Below are positions 1-12,081 of a stretch of DNA of 64,000 nt, one piece after another. Source of the DNA: Agaricus subrufescens (taxonomy: Eukaryota > Basidiomycota > Agaricomycetes > Agaricales > Agaricaceae). Location of the stretch: the NCBI GenBank assembly GCA_029945375.1, contig CM057066.1, positions 1,674,001 to 1,738,000 of the forward strand, written 5' to 3'. The translations under genes were made by a program, and so were the position numbers. The notes beneath the pieces are model-generated. The model was given only the letters and a program-made list of their open reading frames with translations, ran no database searches and was not told the DNA's origin. Each line of letters starts with the position of its first letter. Within the stretch, counting starts at the first letter, position 1.

Positions 1-3000
1 TGGGCGCCGACACCAAGTCAGAACCGACAGATAACCAAAGTATAAAGCGACCTGGTGTCGAACTTGGCCGAATTTGAACAATATCCCAACGATTCCTCCT
101 TTGAACCTTGGATCCTTTGAACATACTCGGAATAACGACAGAGGCACTTTCACCACCATTCCGCATTTCCCGCCTATGTCTCCATCGCGGCCGCATTGCT
201 CTAATCCAATCACGATAGTGTAGATTGGGGTTGGGTATAGGTATCTCTTCTGGATCCTTCATTTCGGGCGTCCTTTCACGGACCTTCTTCTTGATAACAG
301 CAAACTTCTGCAGACCAATTTTCGTACTTGCACTACCACCCGCATCTTCAATATCCATGGGCTGGGTCTCCTCTGACTCGTTCGACCCCTTCTTCCCGAA
401 GAAGTCCGTCATCTTGTTCTGCTTAAACTTCTCCGTCATCTTCATGATCCTCCGATGCAACCAATCCGGATGAGCGATCCTCGGAACAGGATTAGCGACC
501 TTCTGCATCGCAGCAGGAATAGTAATCAGTTTCTGGACCACCGAACCCAACCTCTCAGTGTAATAATCCCAATCCAAAATAGCCCTCAAATCGAAATTGA
601 CGATGCTATTATCCTTCAACCATTTCCTCAAATACGCCTTCTTCACAGTCTCCTCCGCCGAAAAAATCGCTACTGGAACAGCTCGTTCTGTCACAGGGGC
701 ACCTAGCGGCTTCGCAGAAATAATGAACTTGCACGCCAATCCTTTATCCTTCACCATCTGATCTCCCAAAAACTCTGCCAAACGCCGCGCCGTACTAATC
801 GAAGTTGATTTTTGTCCACCATATTCCGCAAGCGTCTTTGACATGCTCCGATTCTCAGCAATAAGTTCAACGAGCTCTTCGTCCGTCAAATCTCGCGCTC
901 GACTTTGCAACACATCAAGCCATCGATCTGCCACTTGCGCCACAGAAGCATAACATTCCTGAGTAGTAGAACCAAGAAGGAATTTCTCGAAAAGTTGGGA
1001 CTGGAATATCTTGATCAACTGAAGTTCTCCTCGTCTTTTGACTTCGAAACCTTTCAACTCCGCGAGCGAACCGTCATCATTGAATACCGCATAGCGTTTC
1101 TTCAACAACTTATCCTCCTCTTTGGATGATGGCAAGATCATAGCCTTGTAAGGACCGTCCAACTCGAAGAATATAGAGTTCTCGCTATGGACCGTGTATT
1201 CGCCCGTTTCAGGATCCAAGTCGTGATACTGATGATTAGTGAACTGGGCGTGGACGAGATGATTGAGCATAGTACAAGGATACGAAAACCCAATAGCTTT
1301 CCCATTTGTGAGCTTGAACTTGAAATTTTCAGGAAATACTCCCGGAAGCATACACCAAATACCATCCGTATCCAACTCCAACGGCCTCCCGATTTGCTCA
1401 ACAAGAGCACGCGCCATTTGAATAATAGTTGAACCCGTCAAACACGTAATTCCTGCCATTTCCATTGAATGCCAGCGAGCACCTTTCCTCATGACATAAC
1501 CATAGAAAGAGTTCAAGATACATTTGTGAGCGAGTTGCAAAGAATCGTACAACACGATCATCTTCTTGGCTTCATCAACCTCCGCCAGAGAACGACCCTC
1601 AGTAAGAACCGAGTCAAGGGTTCCCTTCGCTTTTTTGAGTAGACCTTTATACTCGTAACGTCGATCTCGGAATCGCCGCACAGTATCCACATAAAAAGGA
1701 TTCTCCTTCTGGCACACAATCGATTCGCGGTGTTCAACTTTTGTCTCTCGGGTCTTGGTATACACCTTACGCGAATAATCCCCCAAACGTTTATGAAGGA
1801 GAGCAGTCTGCTCCGCAGATGTTAAATCCACAAACTTGCGTTTGGGACCTCCAGGTTTCTTGGGAGGAAAATCCTCCTGGTTGAGGGCATGTTTGATCAT
1901 ATTAAACTCGTCTCGATGAGCAGGGAAGAATTCTCCTCTCCATGCCCACTTTAATCGACGGTCGCAGGTTTTTCCAGGGCGGTTATGATCACAAACTGCA
2001 CAAACAGACTCGTCGACCATGGAATCAGGTTGAAGGCGGTTGGATAACATGATGTTTGGGTACATGGCAGCGACATCCAAATGATAAATGAGGGGATTAT
2101 CCGTGCGCCGTGGATTATCTCGCATGACCTCGAGAGCCGTCTGAATCTCTTGTTTGATTTGGTCATAATTGGTAACATCCTCGAGCTTCGCTTTTGACTC
2201 TTCAACAATACAAAATGTGAGAGCAGCATCCAGTTCATCAATCAATTGCTGGATTGCAGCAGGCACAATTTTGAAGTCGGTGGCGATATCACTGCGAAAT
2301 ACTCCAGCTTCAAGAGCTTCGACATGTCCACCAACATAAGTCTCAGAGGCGAGAAGATGTCCTTCGTACATGTCGCCATGAGATTCCTCGTGCCTATTTG
2401 GCATTATAATGTGACCGCGGAATGCCTCGACCTAGGGTCCATGTTGATCAGCATATTGAATGTATCCTGTATGAAGTAGATGGCCCACCATGAGGAGCGT
2501 TTCACAGAGCGTTCCACTACCTTTCCTTAGAACTTCATCGGGATTGAGGGGGATGATGTTGCATAGCGAGAAAATGAAGGGATGTACATATTTCATGTAC
2601 AGGTAATAAGTTGCAACAGCATCGGAAACGGAGTATTGAGCCAAGATCTGCGGTTGCTCCATAGCATAACTTCGAGACCCATCAGTGGCGACAGGACAAC
2701 TCGTAGTAGGACACTCACGGCGTCATGAGTTCCGGGTCTAATTCGATAGGGTTATACCCCAGCTTTGCGGTAGTGACCGCTTTCAGGCCTTGACTTCCCT
2801 GAGGCAGATAAGAATCACGCTTGACCCATCGGAAACAGTCCATATGAGCACAATTGTTACTCTTGTATTCGTCTTCTTGGTCTTTCGCGAATCCAGTTTC
2901 CAGGTACATATCAATACCGTTAATCTTGGCACGAGCATCTAAGAAAGGAAAATCGAAGAAGTCTCCGTTGAATGTGGCCATGACCGTCGGTTTGACTTCC

Positions 3001-4321
3001 TGAATGTGCGAGAAGAAGCGTCGGATAGTTTCAGCCTTGAAAAAGAAGTCAGACAAGGCACGTAAATCTCACAACACACATTCGTACCTCGTTTGGTTCG
3101 TTAAAAACCATGAAAGGGCCCTCATAACCTTCCTTGGGTGTATATTCGAAATCATCGATGTCTTCACTGACAATTTCTCTGTTGGTTATCAAGTAACCTT
3201 GACCATCAACCATATAAGATATCATCATGACTTGGTCGATTGCCTGATCCGGGAATTTTAGGGGGGCCTTGGTCGTCTCTATATCATAGGCCATGACAAC
3301 AGGGTCGGCACGTTTAACACGTTCAACCATTTGAGAGAAACTTGGTCGGCCTTCATTGAAGGTGATTGCATACCACAGTCCCACGCGAATTTCAACGTCC
3401 ATAGCAACACGCAGATAATAAGGAACATCGTATTCACGGACATCGATGATGCATTCACGAGGATCTTTGTCGCGACCAGGGTTTTTGAGAGATGAACCGT
3501 CAAATTCTCCTTCAAGGTCAATGTCCATACTGGCAGCTCCGGTGGTAGCGCTCACGACCTCTGCGTACGCATCGACCGCATCCCGTTTTGCACCATTCGC
3601 TTGTGCAAGAGGAACTATATCGCGTCGTATAGCAAGTAAGTCGCCGACATTGTGGAAACATAACTGGAGATACAGTCGTCGGTGTCCCATCAAGTGATTC
3701 GGTAGTTTGAGGTCCTCTTTCCAGTCCCGAACGATGCGAGATATGAGGCCCTCGTATCTTTTGCGTAGCCACTCTTCTACAGCAGTTTCTGTCCCAGGCT
3801 GCCAAGATTAACATCGCAAGCTCGAGCACTATTGCTGAGGATGAAACGAACCTTGCATGCTATGCAAAAGTACGGCTCATACTGGAATGTACACTTGAAC
3901 ATGCCACCGTCATCTTGAATAAAGTAAAAGTCGACTGCCGCTTTGCCAGATGCCCATTCTGAATCCTTTACTATTGTCTGCAGATTATTCAGGTTCGAAT
4001 TAAATCAACAGAAAGATATGAACGTACTGGGCGCATGTTGACCAACCATCCTTCCCTCTTGGCACCTTCCTGAACTCTAGGAAATCCCATTTTCTCGTCT
4101 ATTTCGTCATTGAGAGAGACCTTTTCAAATCTCTCCGCAAGTAATGTGCCATCGTCTTCACGTACAGGTGCTGGAGAATCGCTGGGGAGAGCAGCACCAC
4201 CCCGGCCCCGTCCTCGACCACGTCCACCACGCCAGGAGCTGTTTCCGCGGTAGCCGAAACGGGAACCTGAACCTCGCTTTCCTCGATTGGAAGAGAGGCC
4301 AAAGCCGCGTCCGCGGCCCAT
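1..4321 (-). CDS. POL2: DNA polymerase epsilon catalytic subunit, N-terminal half (3' end beyond left edge)
   Basis: Leading-strand replicative DNA polymerase of the nucleus, with 3'-5' proofreading. Reading leftward from the ATG at 4319-4321, the protein opens with an RGG-rich basic stretch (GRGRGRGRG). It continues through family-B exonuclease motifs: [15 protein letters not shown] (Exo I, about 3290-3245), [11 protein letters not shown] (Exo II, about 2975-2945) and [13 protein letters not shown] (Exo III, about 2635-2595). The palm motif [10 protein letters not shown], is at about 2065 and motif C, ELDTDGIW, at about 1375-1350. A long uninterrupted reading frame then runs to the window edge. 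The exonuclease carboxylates and polymerase aspartates look intact. At least four short introns lie in the first 1.8 kb, for example 3978-4027. The C-terminal half of this normally about 2,200-residue protein is outside the window. Identification is by motif order and high similarity to the Pol2 family. Confidence 0.96.
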
Positions 4322-4461
4322 CGTTGAGAATACAAAACGGCGAACCCAATTGTAATGACGCGCTCAAGCGATATGTCACAACACATGACCCGTGACGACG
4401 CGCCCTGTAAATGAGGAGGGATAATATTAATCGGATAGCCTTGCGGCCATGCGGATAGCAA

Positions 4462-4562
4462 GGGTCGATGGCGTAGTTGGTTATCGCATCTGTCTAACAC
4501 CTTCTCCAGTATTGTACTGGATGGTTCACAGAAGGTCCTCAGTTCGAACCTGGGTCGACTCA
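4462..4562 (+). tRNA. tRNA-Val(AAC) with a 27-nt intron
   Basis: A full cloverleaf can be folded by eye. The acceptor stem GGGTCGA (4462-4468) pairs with TCGACTC (4555-4561, one G-U), with discriminator A4562. The D arm is GCG...CGC. The anticodon stem TCTGT pairs with ACAGA (4528-4532). The anticodon loop CTAACAC carries AAC at 4496-4498. The T arm is CTCAG-TTCGAAC-CTGGG. The anticodon loop is interrupted after position 37 by an intron at about 4500-4526, the usual site for nuclear tRNA introns. A TTTTT tract at 4564-4568 is the likely Pol III terminator. The gene sits in the short divergent gap between POL2 and the next plus-strand gene. Confidence 0.93.
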
Positions 4563-4679
4563 CTTTTTGATCCGCTTACCCGTCCATGTCAGCCACATTC
4601 CGCCATGTTCCCTCCGCCCACATTCTCTGACATCTATCTTCAACTATCTTTCCTACTATTTCGCTCCTTAATTCTCCTC

Positions 4680-5682
4680 ATGAATGCCAAGCCTATCCTC
4701 CCAGTCTACAACGGTACGTTGCCGAGCTCGATTTTAGTGTGCTTCAACTGAAGCACTTGTAGACCAAAAGGCCTTTTCTCCTTGCTCCGTCTTGGACTAT
4801 GCTTCTAGTATCCTCAAAGAGTCGACGCAGAATCAGTCCGGCACTACCGAAGGGCCCCACTCAGAGACAAAACTCACCTCTACTAACACTGCGTTCGAAA
4901 GTTTACTTGGATCAATCAGGCCAACCTCTCCAATTTCTCAGCGGGGAACTCCAATACAGAACAATAGTTTGTTCGAAGAAAATGCGACTCATAGAAGCCT
5001 TGAAGCAAGCGAAAAAGATCTCTGTCAGGCTTACGCTTCTCGTTCGGTTGGCTCGTTGGTCTATCTCAAAGGGCGATCACTTCAATGGCCCTCGATTCCA
5101 CATGAGGCTGTAGGCGCTCCTGTCATCATGCCTATCAAAAAGCCGGTTCAACAAAAGGGTGACTCGCTCACAGGAACAGACTCCCTTCATCAAAAACCTC
5201 TGGCTGGATACGCAATTGAAATCAATCAAGACTTCTACCAACGCCATTTACCAACCAAGCCCGCTCCAATCATTCCTCGCAGGATAAGTTACACCCAACC
5301 CGGGCTTATTTTCCCTGGGCCTCTTGACACCGTGACAAGCGCCCCTCTTCTCCTTCCCACTGCTATCAACTCCAAGAGGACTTATCTTCAGGACCTTCGT
5401 TCTTCTTCTACAATAAACGCGCCGCCAATTGATCACCACCACTCGTTACTTCCTGTTCCAGTGACAACTCATAACCGCCAATCATGGATCCCCTCACTTG
5501 GCAACTGGATTAACCCCCGAGTCTCTGCAGTGCCGACCTGTGCTCCTCTCGGTATGCTTTCTAGCTCGGACTCTATGGAAGAATTTCTGGCTCGTTTTTC
5601 CAACCCGGAAGGTCTACACAAACCTTGGCACCAAATACTGGACGACCTAGAGCACGACCTAAATCCACATCGAGCTGTTTAA
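4680..5682 (+). CDS. Hypothetical protein, low complexity
   Basis: I do not recognise this gene. The model starts at ATG 4680 and reads MNAKPILPVYN. It is joined across a 49-nt GT-AG intron (4714-4762) to a single long second exon ending at 5682, giving about 311 residues. The joined frame continues as DQKAFSPCSVLDYASS, which is smooth across the junction. The protein is rich in Ser, Pro, Thr and Leu, with several short Pro-rich stretches. It has no transmembrane segment, signal peptide or catalytic motif that I can name. The C-terminus, FSNPEGLHKPWHQILDDLEH, is the most ordered-looking part. It is probably an intrinsically disordered protein. It lies downstream of the tRNA and is co-oriented with the release factor gene. 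The reading frame is convincing; the function is unknown. Confidence 0.7.
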
Positions 5683-5828
5683 ACATATCCTCTAGATGCA
5701 CTTTCATTTGCCCAACTTTCCCTCTGTATATTTTAGAGACCATGTTGTAATGTAAAGTTAAACAGAGTGTACAACACGATCAATTTCTCTGATCCATTTT
5801 TGGTCACGAGCGCCCAAAAGTAAATTTC

Positions 5829-7333
5829 ATGTTCCGTCTCTTTCGACCACACGTCTGTCGACGTATCCCATACCCCTTCAGAGCCTACGCAGTCGCTCCA
5901 AACCAACCCTTCGCTAATGCATTACAAAACATTGAAAAAGAACATGAACGACTTCTACGCGTCGTCGGGAAGCGGATACAGGATCGGAAAGCTATGTACT
6001 CTCAGGTTAGCTCTTCGCAAATGCTCCTCGCTCAGAGGGCTGACTATTCCGCCAGTTGACAGAAGAAATGTCCACACCAGAGGATATAGCCAAACTCAAA
6101 CTACTAAAAGATTCCGAACCTCTCCAAAACGCTTGGGATGAATGGGAAAAAACGCGCTCGGTACGGGTTTCATGCCCCAACTCAGAAACCTCACTCAATA
6201 TTCGACCACTATTTTTGGGGTACAGTAGGCACTTCAAGAAACGACAGAGCTTCTTTCCGACCCAGATCCTACAATGCGTTCACTCGCATCAGAAGAGTAC
6301 ACCGCACTAACCGAAACACTCACCCACACCTTGACCCAAACATTTCCCCACCTCCTCACCCCACCATCTACAACATCTCACCTTGGTGCACTAATGGAAC
6401 TTAAATCCGGTGTTGGCGGTTCCGAATCCAGTTTATTCCTCGGAGAATTACTCAGAATGTACCAACGACTCGCGAGTTCCAGTCAATGGAAATCTCAAAT
6501 CATGTCCCAAAATGACCTAGAAGGCATGTCTAACGGTATCAAAGACGCTGTCCTTGAAATCAAGGGCGAAGGTGCTTACGACGCTTTGAGGTGGGAAAGC
6601 GGTGTTCACCGAGTGCAGAGAGTGCCTGCCACGGAAACGAATGGGAGAGTCCATACAAGCACTGTCGCTGTTGTCGTATTGCCTTTAATGGAGGAGACTG
6701 ATGGAAGGAACGATGAACTATTCTCGATGGATGATGTCAGGGTTGAAGTTATGCGAGCCCGAGGTGCTGGAGGCCAGGTCAGACAGTCATTCATATCCTC
6801 TTCATATACTAACTCAATTTCCTCTTGTAGCACGTTAACAAAACAGAATCCGCTGTTCGTCTAACACACATACCTTCTGGTATAACCGTCTCAATGCAAG
6901 ATGAACGCAGTCAACACCAAGTTCGTTCATTAATATCAAACCTTCTACGCCACCCAATAACACTGACACACTGCAGAATAGACGCAAAGCGTTTCAGGTT
7001 TTACGTTCACGTCTGATGGATCGTAAAATCATGCGCGAAATTGAGGAACGTCGCGCAACCAGACTTAATCTAGTCCGTACCGCCGACCGAAGTGAAAAAA
7101 TCCGAACATACAATTACGCTCAGGTAAATATATATAAAACAAAAGCTCTAAACTCGTGTTTTCAATAGACTAATAACCAAAACCTTCAGGACCGTGTCAC
7201 CGATCACAGAATAGGATTGACGTTAAAAAACTTGGTGGGTATTTTAGAAGGAAACAACCTTCAAGAGATTCTAGACGCGCTGAAGAGAAACCACGAGGAA
7301 GAGATTATGGAGGACATGCTGAATGCTATTTAA
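5829..7333 (+). CDS. MRF1: Mitochondrial peptide chain release factor 1
   Basis: Terminates mitochondrial translation at UAA/UAG by triggering peptidyl-tRNA hydrolysis in the ribosome. Six exons fit with an open frame: 5829-6005, 6056-6160, 6229-6777, 6831-6920, 6977-7123 and 7190-7333, giving about 403 residues. The N-terminus is rich in Arg, Pro and Tyr ([20 protein letters not shown]), typical of a mitochondrial presequence. The codon-recognition motif PAT (in [13 protein letters not shown], about residue 227) marks it as RF1 rather than RF2. The catalytic GGQ (in RGAGGQ, about residues 275-277) ends exon 3 and continues as [11 protein letters not shown] in exon 4, so an intron splits the catalytic loop. 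The intron at 6778-6830 has a textbook TACTAAC branch site. The C-terminus (DHRIGLTL) is as in class I release factors. Length matches the family. Confidence 0.94.
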
Positions 7334-7674
7334 ACCAACCTCGGTCGTATACACTGTTAATGAAATAGACTGGCGCAATTTCTATCACTTACTCTTAGAT
7401 CTGTGAAAATGGTAACAGACGAATTGGTGGCGTTTGTGCGCCACAACATAAGTCCAGGGTCGGGCTGCGATGTCGGATATTTCCGAACTAATGGATAGAT
7501 TAAGTGTGAAAGCCGGTGAGACCCGGACAAGTTGTCGTCCACTCGAAAAACAGTATGATTATTATAGTAGCGTCGAGTGCTATCCGCAATTTACACAAAT
7601 ATAGGCTAATAAACATAGACCGACAAGATGAACCGTAGAAAAAGAAAAATCAAATACAAATATAATAACCCACA

Positions 7675-9550
7675 TTACATTATAATGCAGTGCGAATCTT
7701 CTGGATTAATACCAGCTTCGCGAAGTTGTTCATGCAGCGATTCCTTCTCATTAGCCTTAAGTTTCTCTTTGGCTTCCAAAGGAAACCAGTCTTGCATGAA
7801 ATTCATCAGCGCCCAGTCGACATTAGCTAAGAAAAAAAGAAGAGAAAGAAGAAAGTTAATAAACTGGTAAACCAACGATCTGGGCAAATTTCCACTTACA
7901 TCGATCAGCAACCATCACCGATGGCGCTCTACACAGCGGACAATCACCTTTACCCCTCTTCTGCATCTTTACAAGACACCGTACACAAAACAAATGTCCA
8001 CAATCAAGCCTTATAGGTTTGAAAGCAATATTCGTGCAGATCAAACATGCATAATCATCTAGATGGGGTATGATCGGCAATAGCGTCTCCCCAATAGCTT
8101 GGACGAGTGTATGAGAAAGAGAGAAAGAACGGGTTTGAGGTATTAACGCCAGTTGGGGAGGAGCATTATTGGAAAAACCATCGGCCGGTAGCGAAAGAGC
8201 AGTCCGCTTTGTATGTTTCTTTAAGATCTTACGAATAGCTTCCGAATTCGCCAGTTGAAACTAAGCCTCTATCAGACATCCGTCCTGAGAGCAAAAACAC
8301 ACGGACTCACCTTCTTGATGTTGAGAATACCGAGGTTAAGATGTAAAAAAGTCTCAAGAGCAGTTCGGCTCCGCTGCAGCTTGAACTTCCCTTCAGCAAC
8401 TAACCCCCTCTGTGTTACCTGAGTTGCGAACAACTGTAAACGACGCTCGCTCTCCTCAACACTACGTTCTCCTCTGTCGGTTTCATTCATGCTCTCAAAC
8501 ACCTCGGCCTCTATATATAGCTGGAAGATTTCTCTCCACACATAGAGGTCACTCTAAGAAACAGCGGTTAGCAGAACAGAATAACAAAGTGTGAGTAGTA
8601 TGTATACCTTTGACAAACGACCGTTTATATGAACAGTCGAAGCATTGTCCTTCAAAGGCGAGAGTGCATGGAAGCCGCGAAATCCAGAATGAGACGAGCT
8701 AGCGGGCCGCGCTGAGTCGGCTATCAAGCCGGAAAGTCTTGTCAAAGTGTGCAAAAACTCTTTTTGGACACATTGAAGATGGGTTGACGCATGTTGAAGA
8801 GTCGAAGCAATCAATTCAAAGAATTGAGCGTCGGATACAAGTGGTATGATAACTTCACGAGAAGAATTCGAGGGTACATCGAGTTGTAGGGAACTTTCGG
8901 AGCTTCGACAAAGTGGGTTAGCTCACAAGAAGGAAATGATGGCTAAAGCAAAACGTACTCGGATGCCGGATTCTGCAATGACCATAGTAGAGTGTTCCCA
9001 GGTGGTATGAGGTTGTCTGACTGTTCCACAACAGACAAATCAAGATCCTCCTCCGACCCTCGTCTCGCATGATCCACGCTTCCCTCGGCTGTCTCTTCCA
9101 AAGTCACTACCCCAGGACACAAGGAGCTGGCCACCTTTCTAAGGGTCTCCAACGGTAGCCGAAGCTGCGGTTCTATCTTTGATGAATTCTCAACGAACTC
9201 GTAGACCACCTTGCGGCAACAGCCTCCCGTGTGACTGGTCCCATCATCGAGAGGTAAGCTGGCGGTCGAATGTGACGTTTCACATACGCTACACGCCGAA
9301 TCCTCGATATCACCAGACGATTCGGCTTTCTGCGCTTCGAGAAGTTGGTGCAGTAGATCCGGGCTCAGGCCGAAAGAAGAGAGCTCCCTCACGATGGTGT
9401 TAATTAACTTTTTCAGCTAAGTGCGCCGTAAGCCCGACAAGCGAAGGAAAGGCGAGACATGAAACGGACCTGACGATACTGGATAGCATTCTCCCTGAGC
9501 TCCGGGGGAAGACCCTCTAAAACTTGTGTGTAGGTTTTGGAGAAATGCAT
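7675..9550 (-). CDS. SPX-domain RING-finger E3 ubiquitin ligase
   Basis: Predicted phosphate/inositol-pyrophosphate-sensing ubiquitin ligase of the fungal RING-14/plant NLA type. The ATG at 9548-9550 gives an SPX start (MHFSKTYTQVL, then LPPELRENAIQYRQ), followed across an intron by a VRELSSFGLSP segment at about 9385-9355. The middle exons supply the rest of a split SPX domain. Its helix with KFKLQRSRTALETFLHLNL (about 8385-8330) corresponds to the basic phosphate-binding helix region. The C3HC4 RING is at about 8050-7940, with CLIC, CGHLFCVRC and CPLC. It is followed by a basic/hydrophobic tail ending HCIIM. The ATG was chosen because SPX domains begin at the very N-terminus; an upstream in-frame ATG at 9673 would add about 41 non-family residues. 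About five introns are inferred. In this family the SPX binds inositol pyrophosphates; targets here are unknown. Confidence 0.88.
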
Positions 9551-9705
9551 GACAGATGCATGACAAGTTCGTCCGATCACTGGCACATGGCTAATTTTAC
9601 TCACCCGCATCTTCACCAAAATGGAAATCGTGGTATAGGCGTGTAACAAAGCTCTATGAATACCACCTAGCATGAACTCGCTCTCCCCAAGACTCCCAAC
9701 TAATC

Positions 9706-11109
9706 ATGGACAGAGCTGGCTCTCTATCTTCTTCCCATCTCGTCGTCGCCATTTCCGTCCAAAGCCTTCTATATGGTCGGTCTCGGCATTAAGCTTGTCA
9801 ACCAGGCACCCAACTTGACATAAAAAATCCAGGAGCATTTCTCGTCATATCCGTACTAAATTATTGGGCCCTGATGCTCCGTTGCTCATACAGCCCTCAT
9901 CCGAAAAAGGTGCTGTTCGGCTTGTCGCTGACTATGTTCATTCTGGCAACGTTGGTAAGATCTGCCGAGACAATGATCTAAGGGACGTCGGGAACTAGTC
10001 CTAATTCTTATTCGATAACAGCATCTAATTTCCTGCTGGACCAGTACGTTTGCTGGATCCGACTCAAACATAGGAAGTCTTGGCTACCTACTTCTTATTT
10101 CCAACGGCGTGTTCTGCTTTTTACAGACGTTGGTCGGAGACTGCATCGCGGTACATATGGAAACATAATCCTTCGCTTCAATGATAACTCAACGGTCTTT
10201 TAACGCAGTTGTATCGTTGTTGGATCGTCTTGGGAAGGTGGAGGACCTTTGTCGCACTTCCTGCCTTACTAGTTCTAGGCAGCATCAGTAAATGGTATCA
10301 TTCGTTCGGGTCTGACAAACCTGCTAATTCTTCTCTACAGCAACTGGCATAGGGATGCTAATTAACATTGCCCGTTTCGTACAGGGATCAAAGCTCAACT
10401 TCCAACTCTGGGTCATTTGTTTCTTCTCTACCTCTCTTGCCACCAGTCTGGTCTGTACATGTGAGTGTCCTCCTCTGCACATGCCAACCGAAAACCGGCT
10501 AATGTTGTTTTTTTTGGAAGCAATTATTGTAAAACAGATTTGGTCTTTGCCTTCCACTAAGCGAAGTCGATCTCTCTCCCTCCTCATCCCAATTTTATTA
10601 GAGTCTGGCGCCCTTTACTCCGGCATCCTAATCATGCTCCTCATACTCCTCACAACAAATTCGTGGTTTCAATATGTCCTTATCGAAGCTGTAAGTACCC
10701 CCTTCTTTCTTCCCACAAAAAAAGGCAGCCCCGCTCATTCTTGCGTCATTTTCATTTTCATCAGCTCCCATCCATCATTGTAAGTCGCCAACTTCTTACA
10801 TGTTCGGCCAATCCATAATCCATTTTTTTCTAAAAATACCTCAGGGCATCCTATTTTCAGTCATACTCATCCGAACCGGTCTCGGCCTTTCAATAGACGG
10901 GCCCCAACCTTCTTCTCCATCATCATGGTCACCACCATCCACCAAATCCCACTATTTCAAATCCTCAAATCCACCTAAAAACCCCAACAACTCCTTTGCA
11001 TCATCTTCACCCAGCACGGGTGGCAACTCTCACCGTCCCCTCATCCTCCCTCTTATCCTCAGTCAAACTCAGAGGCGAAGAGGATCAATCATCGAGCAAC
11101 AGCAGCAGC

Positions 11110-11155
<46 letters not shown>

Positions 11156-11321
11156 CTACAATCTCCGCTCTCAATTACCCCAACCCTCATCATACTTCCG
11201 TACTTCAGAGGACATAGGGATAGATATCGAACTCGAATTCGAAATTGACGAAGCCAGATATAAAATTCCGAAATCCTTACCTATAAACCATCCTTCCAAG
11301 ATCCACACTACTCAGCTTTGA
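9706..11321 (+). CDS. Multi-pass (7TM-like) membrane protein with polyglutamine C-terminal tail
   Basis: Member of a large Agaricomycete family of seven-helix membrane proteins of unknown function. Eight exons splice cleanly: 9706-9775, 9833-9954, 10022-10150, 10209-10287, 10341-10460, 10521-10690, 10765-10779 and 10845-11321, giving about 393 residues. Family hallmarks are seen: YGAFLVISVLNYWALML in the first helices, TLVGDCIALYRCWIVLG (the usual GD...YRCW segment), ALPALLVLGSI, and IIVKQIW at the end of the fifth helix. The 15-nt seventh exon codes LPSII inside the last helix. The cytosolic-looking tail is rich in Ser, Pro and Asn. It contains 19 consecutive Gln (11097-11153) and ends in an acidic IELEFEIDEA stretch. 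It faces the NADH dehydrogenase gene convergently. A receptor role has been suggested for the family but nothing here proves it. Confidence 0.83.
11097..11153 (+). repeat. CAA/CAG microsatellite coding 19 glutamines
   Basis: Near-pure (CAA)n with three CAG codons near the 5' end, in frame in the tail of the membrane protein gene. Likely length-variable between strains. Confidence 0.95.
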
Positions 11322-12081
11322 TTTAGAAACTTGTATTTTCTTTCTTTCTCTCTTTTCTTGCTCTTATTTATGCAATCTACTTGTACACTACTCTTACGTT
11401 ATACCAATGACTCCGCCTACATACAGATACACTATAAACATTCTATTTCATTACTTCCTTCGCCCTTCGTTCGAACGCCCGGACTCTCGGCCGCACTAGA
11501 CACAAGAACAACGAACAACCAGAATCCTACCTCTGAACAACACAGTTATCAAATATCCAAGGATAAGCAAGGTCCCCTTACTAGCACCGAATCACAAACC
11601 TCATTTCACTTACAGTAAAGACACCTGCAATGAATAGCTCAGCACCAGGCCCGTCCATGGTAAGGCATGCAGAATAAAACTTTGTCTCGTATCTTACCGA
11701 AGTATCGATTCTTCCCCAAGATTTCTCACTATCCAGGCGCACAAGTGCTCCTCAAGTAAATATTGCATCACAAAAGAGACACAAAAACATGAGAAAAACA
11801 AAACAGAAAAAGAAAATAACGAGTGTAACGTTCGGTTTCTAATCAATAATATATATGATACAAGACGGGGAGACATTGAGAGTCTACGCTTATGAAAGTA
11901 TTGCTGTCCGTCCCCTTTACGAAACAAACGATAGTAATGTGCTCCATTTTCTATGCAATAATTGATCAACCATGAAAAATGACAGAAAGGAAAGTCTAAA
12001 AAGGCAAGATTTGCGTCTATGGGATAAAGAAAGAAGTTATGTGCTGAGCTATCATAATGCAAAGCTAGATTTTGGAGTAGT
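11322..12081. other. Convergent intergenic region
   Basis: About 760 bases between the stop of the membrane protein gene and the stop of the NADH dehydrogenase gene. It is AT-rich with T- and A-rich runs suited to 3' processing. No gene was seen; the long minus-strand open frame across 11694-12353 is not coding (it reads through NADH dehydrogenase introns). Confidence 0.6.
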
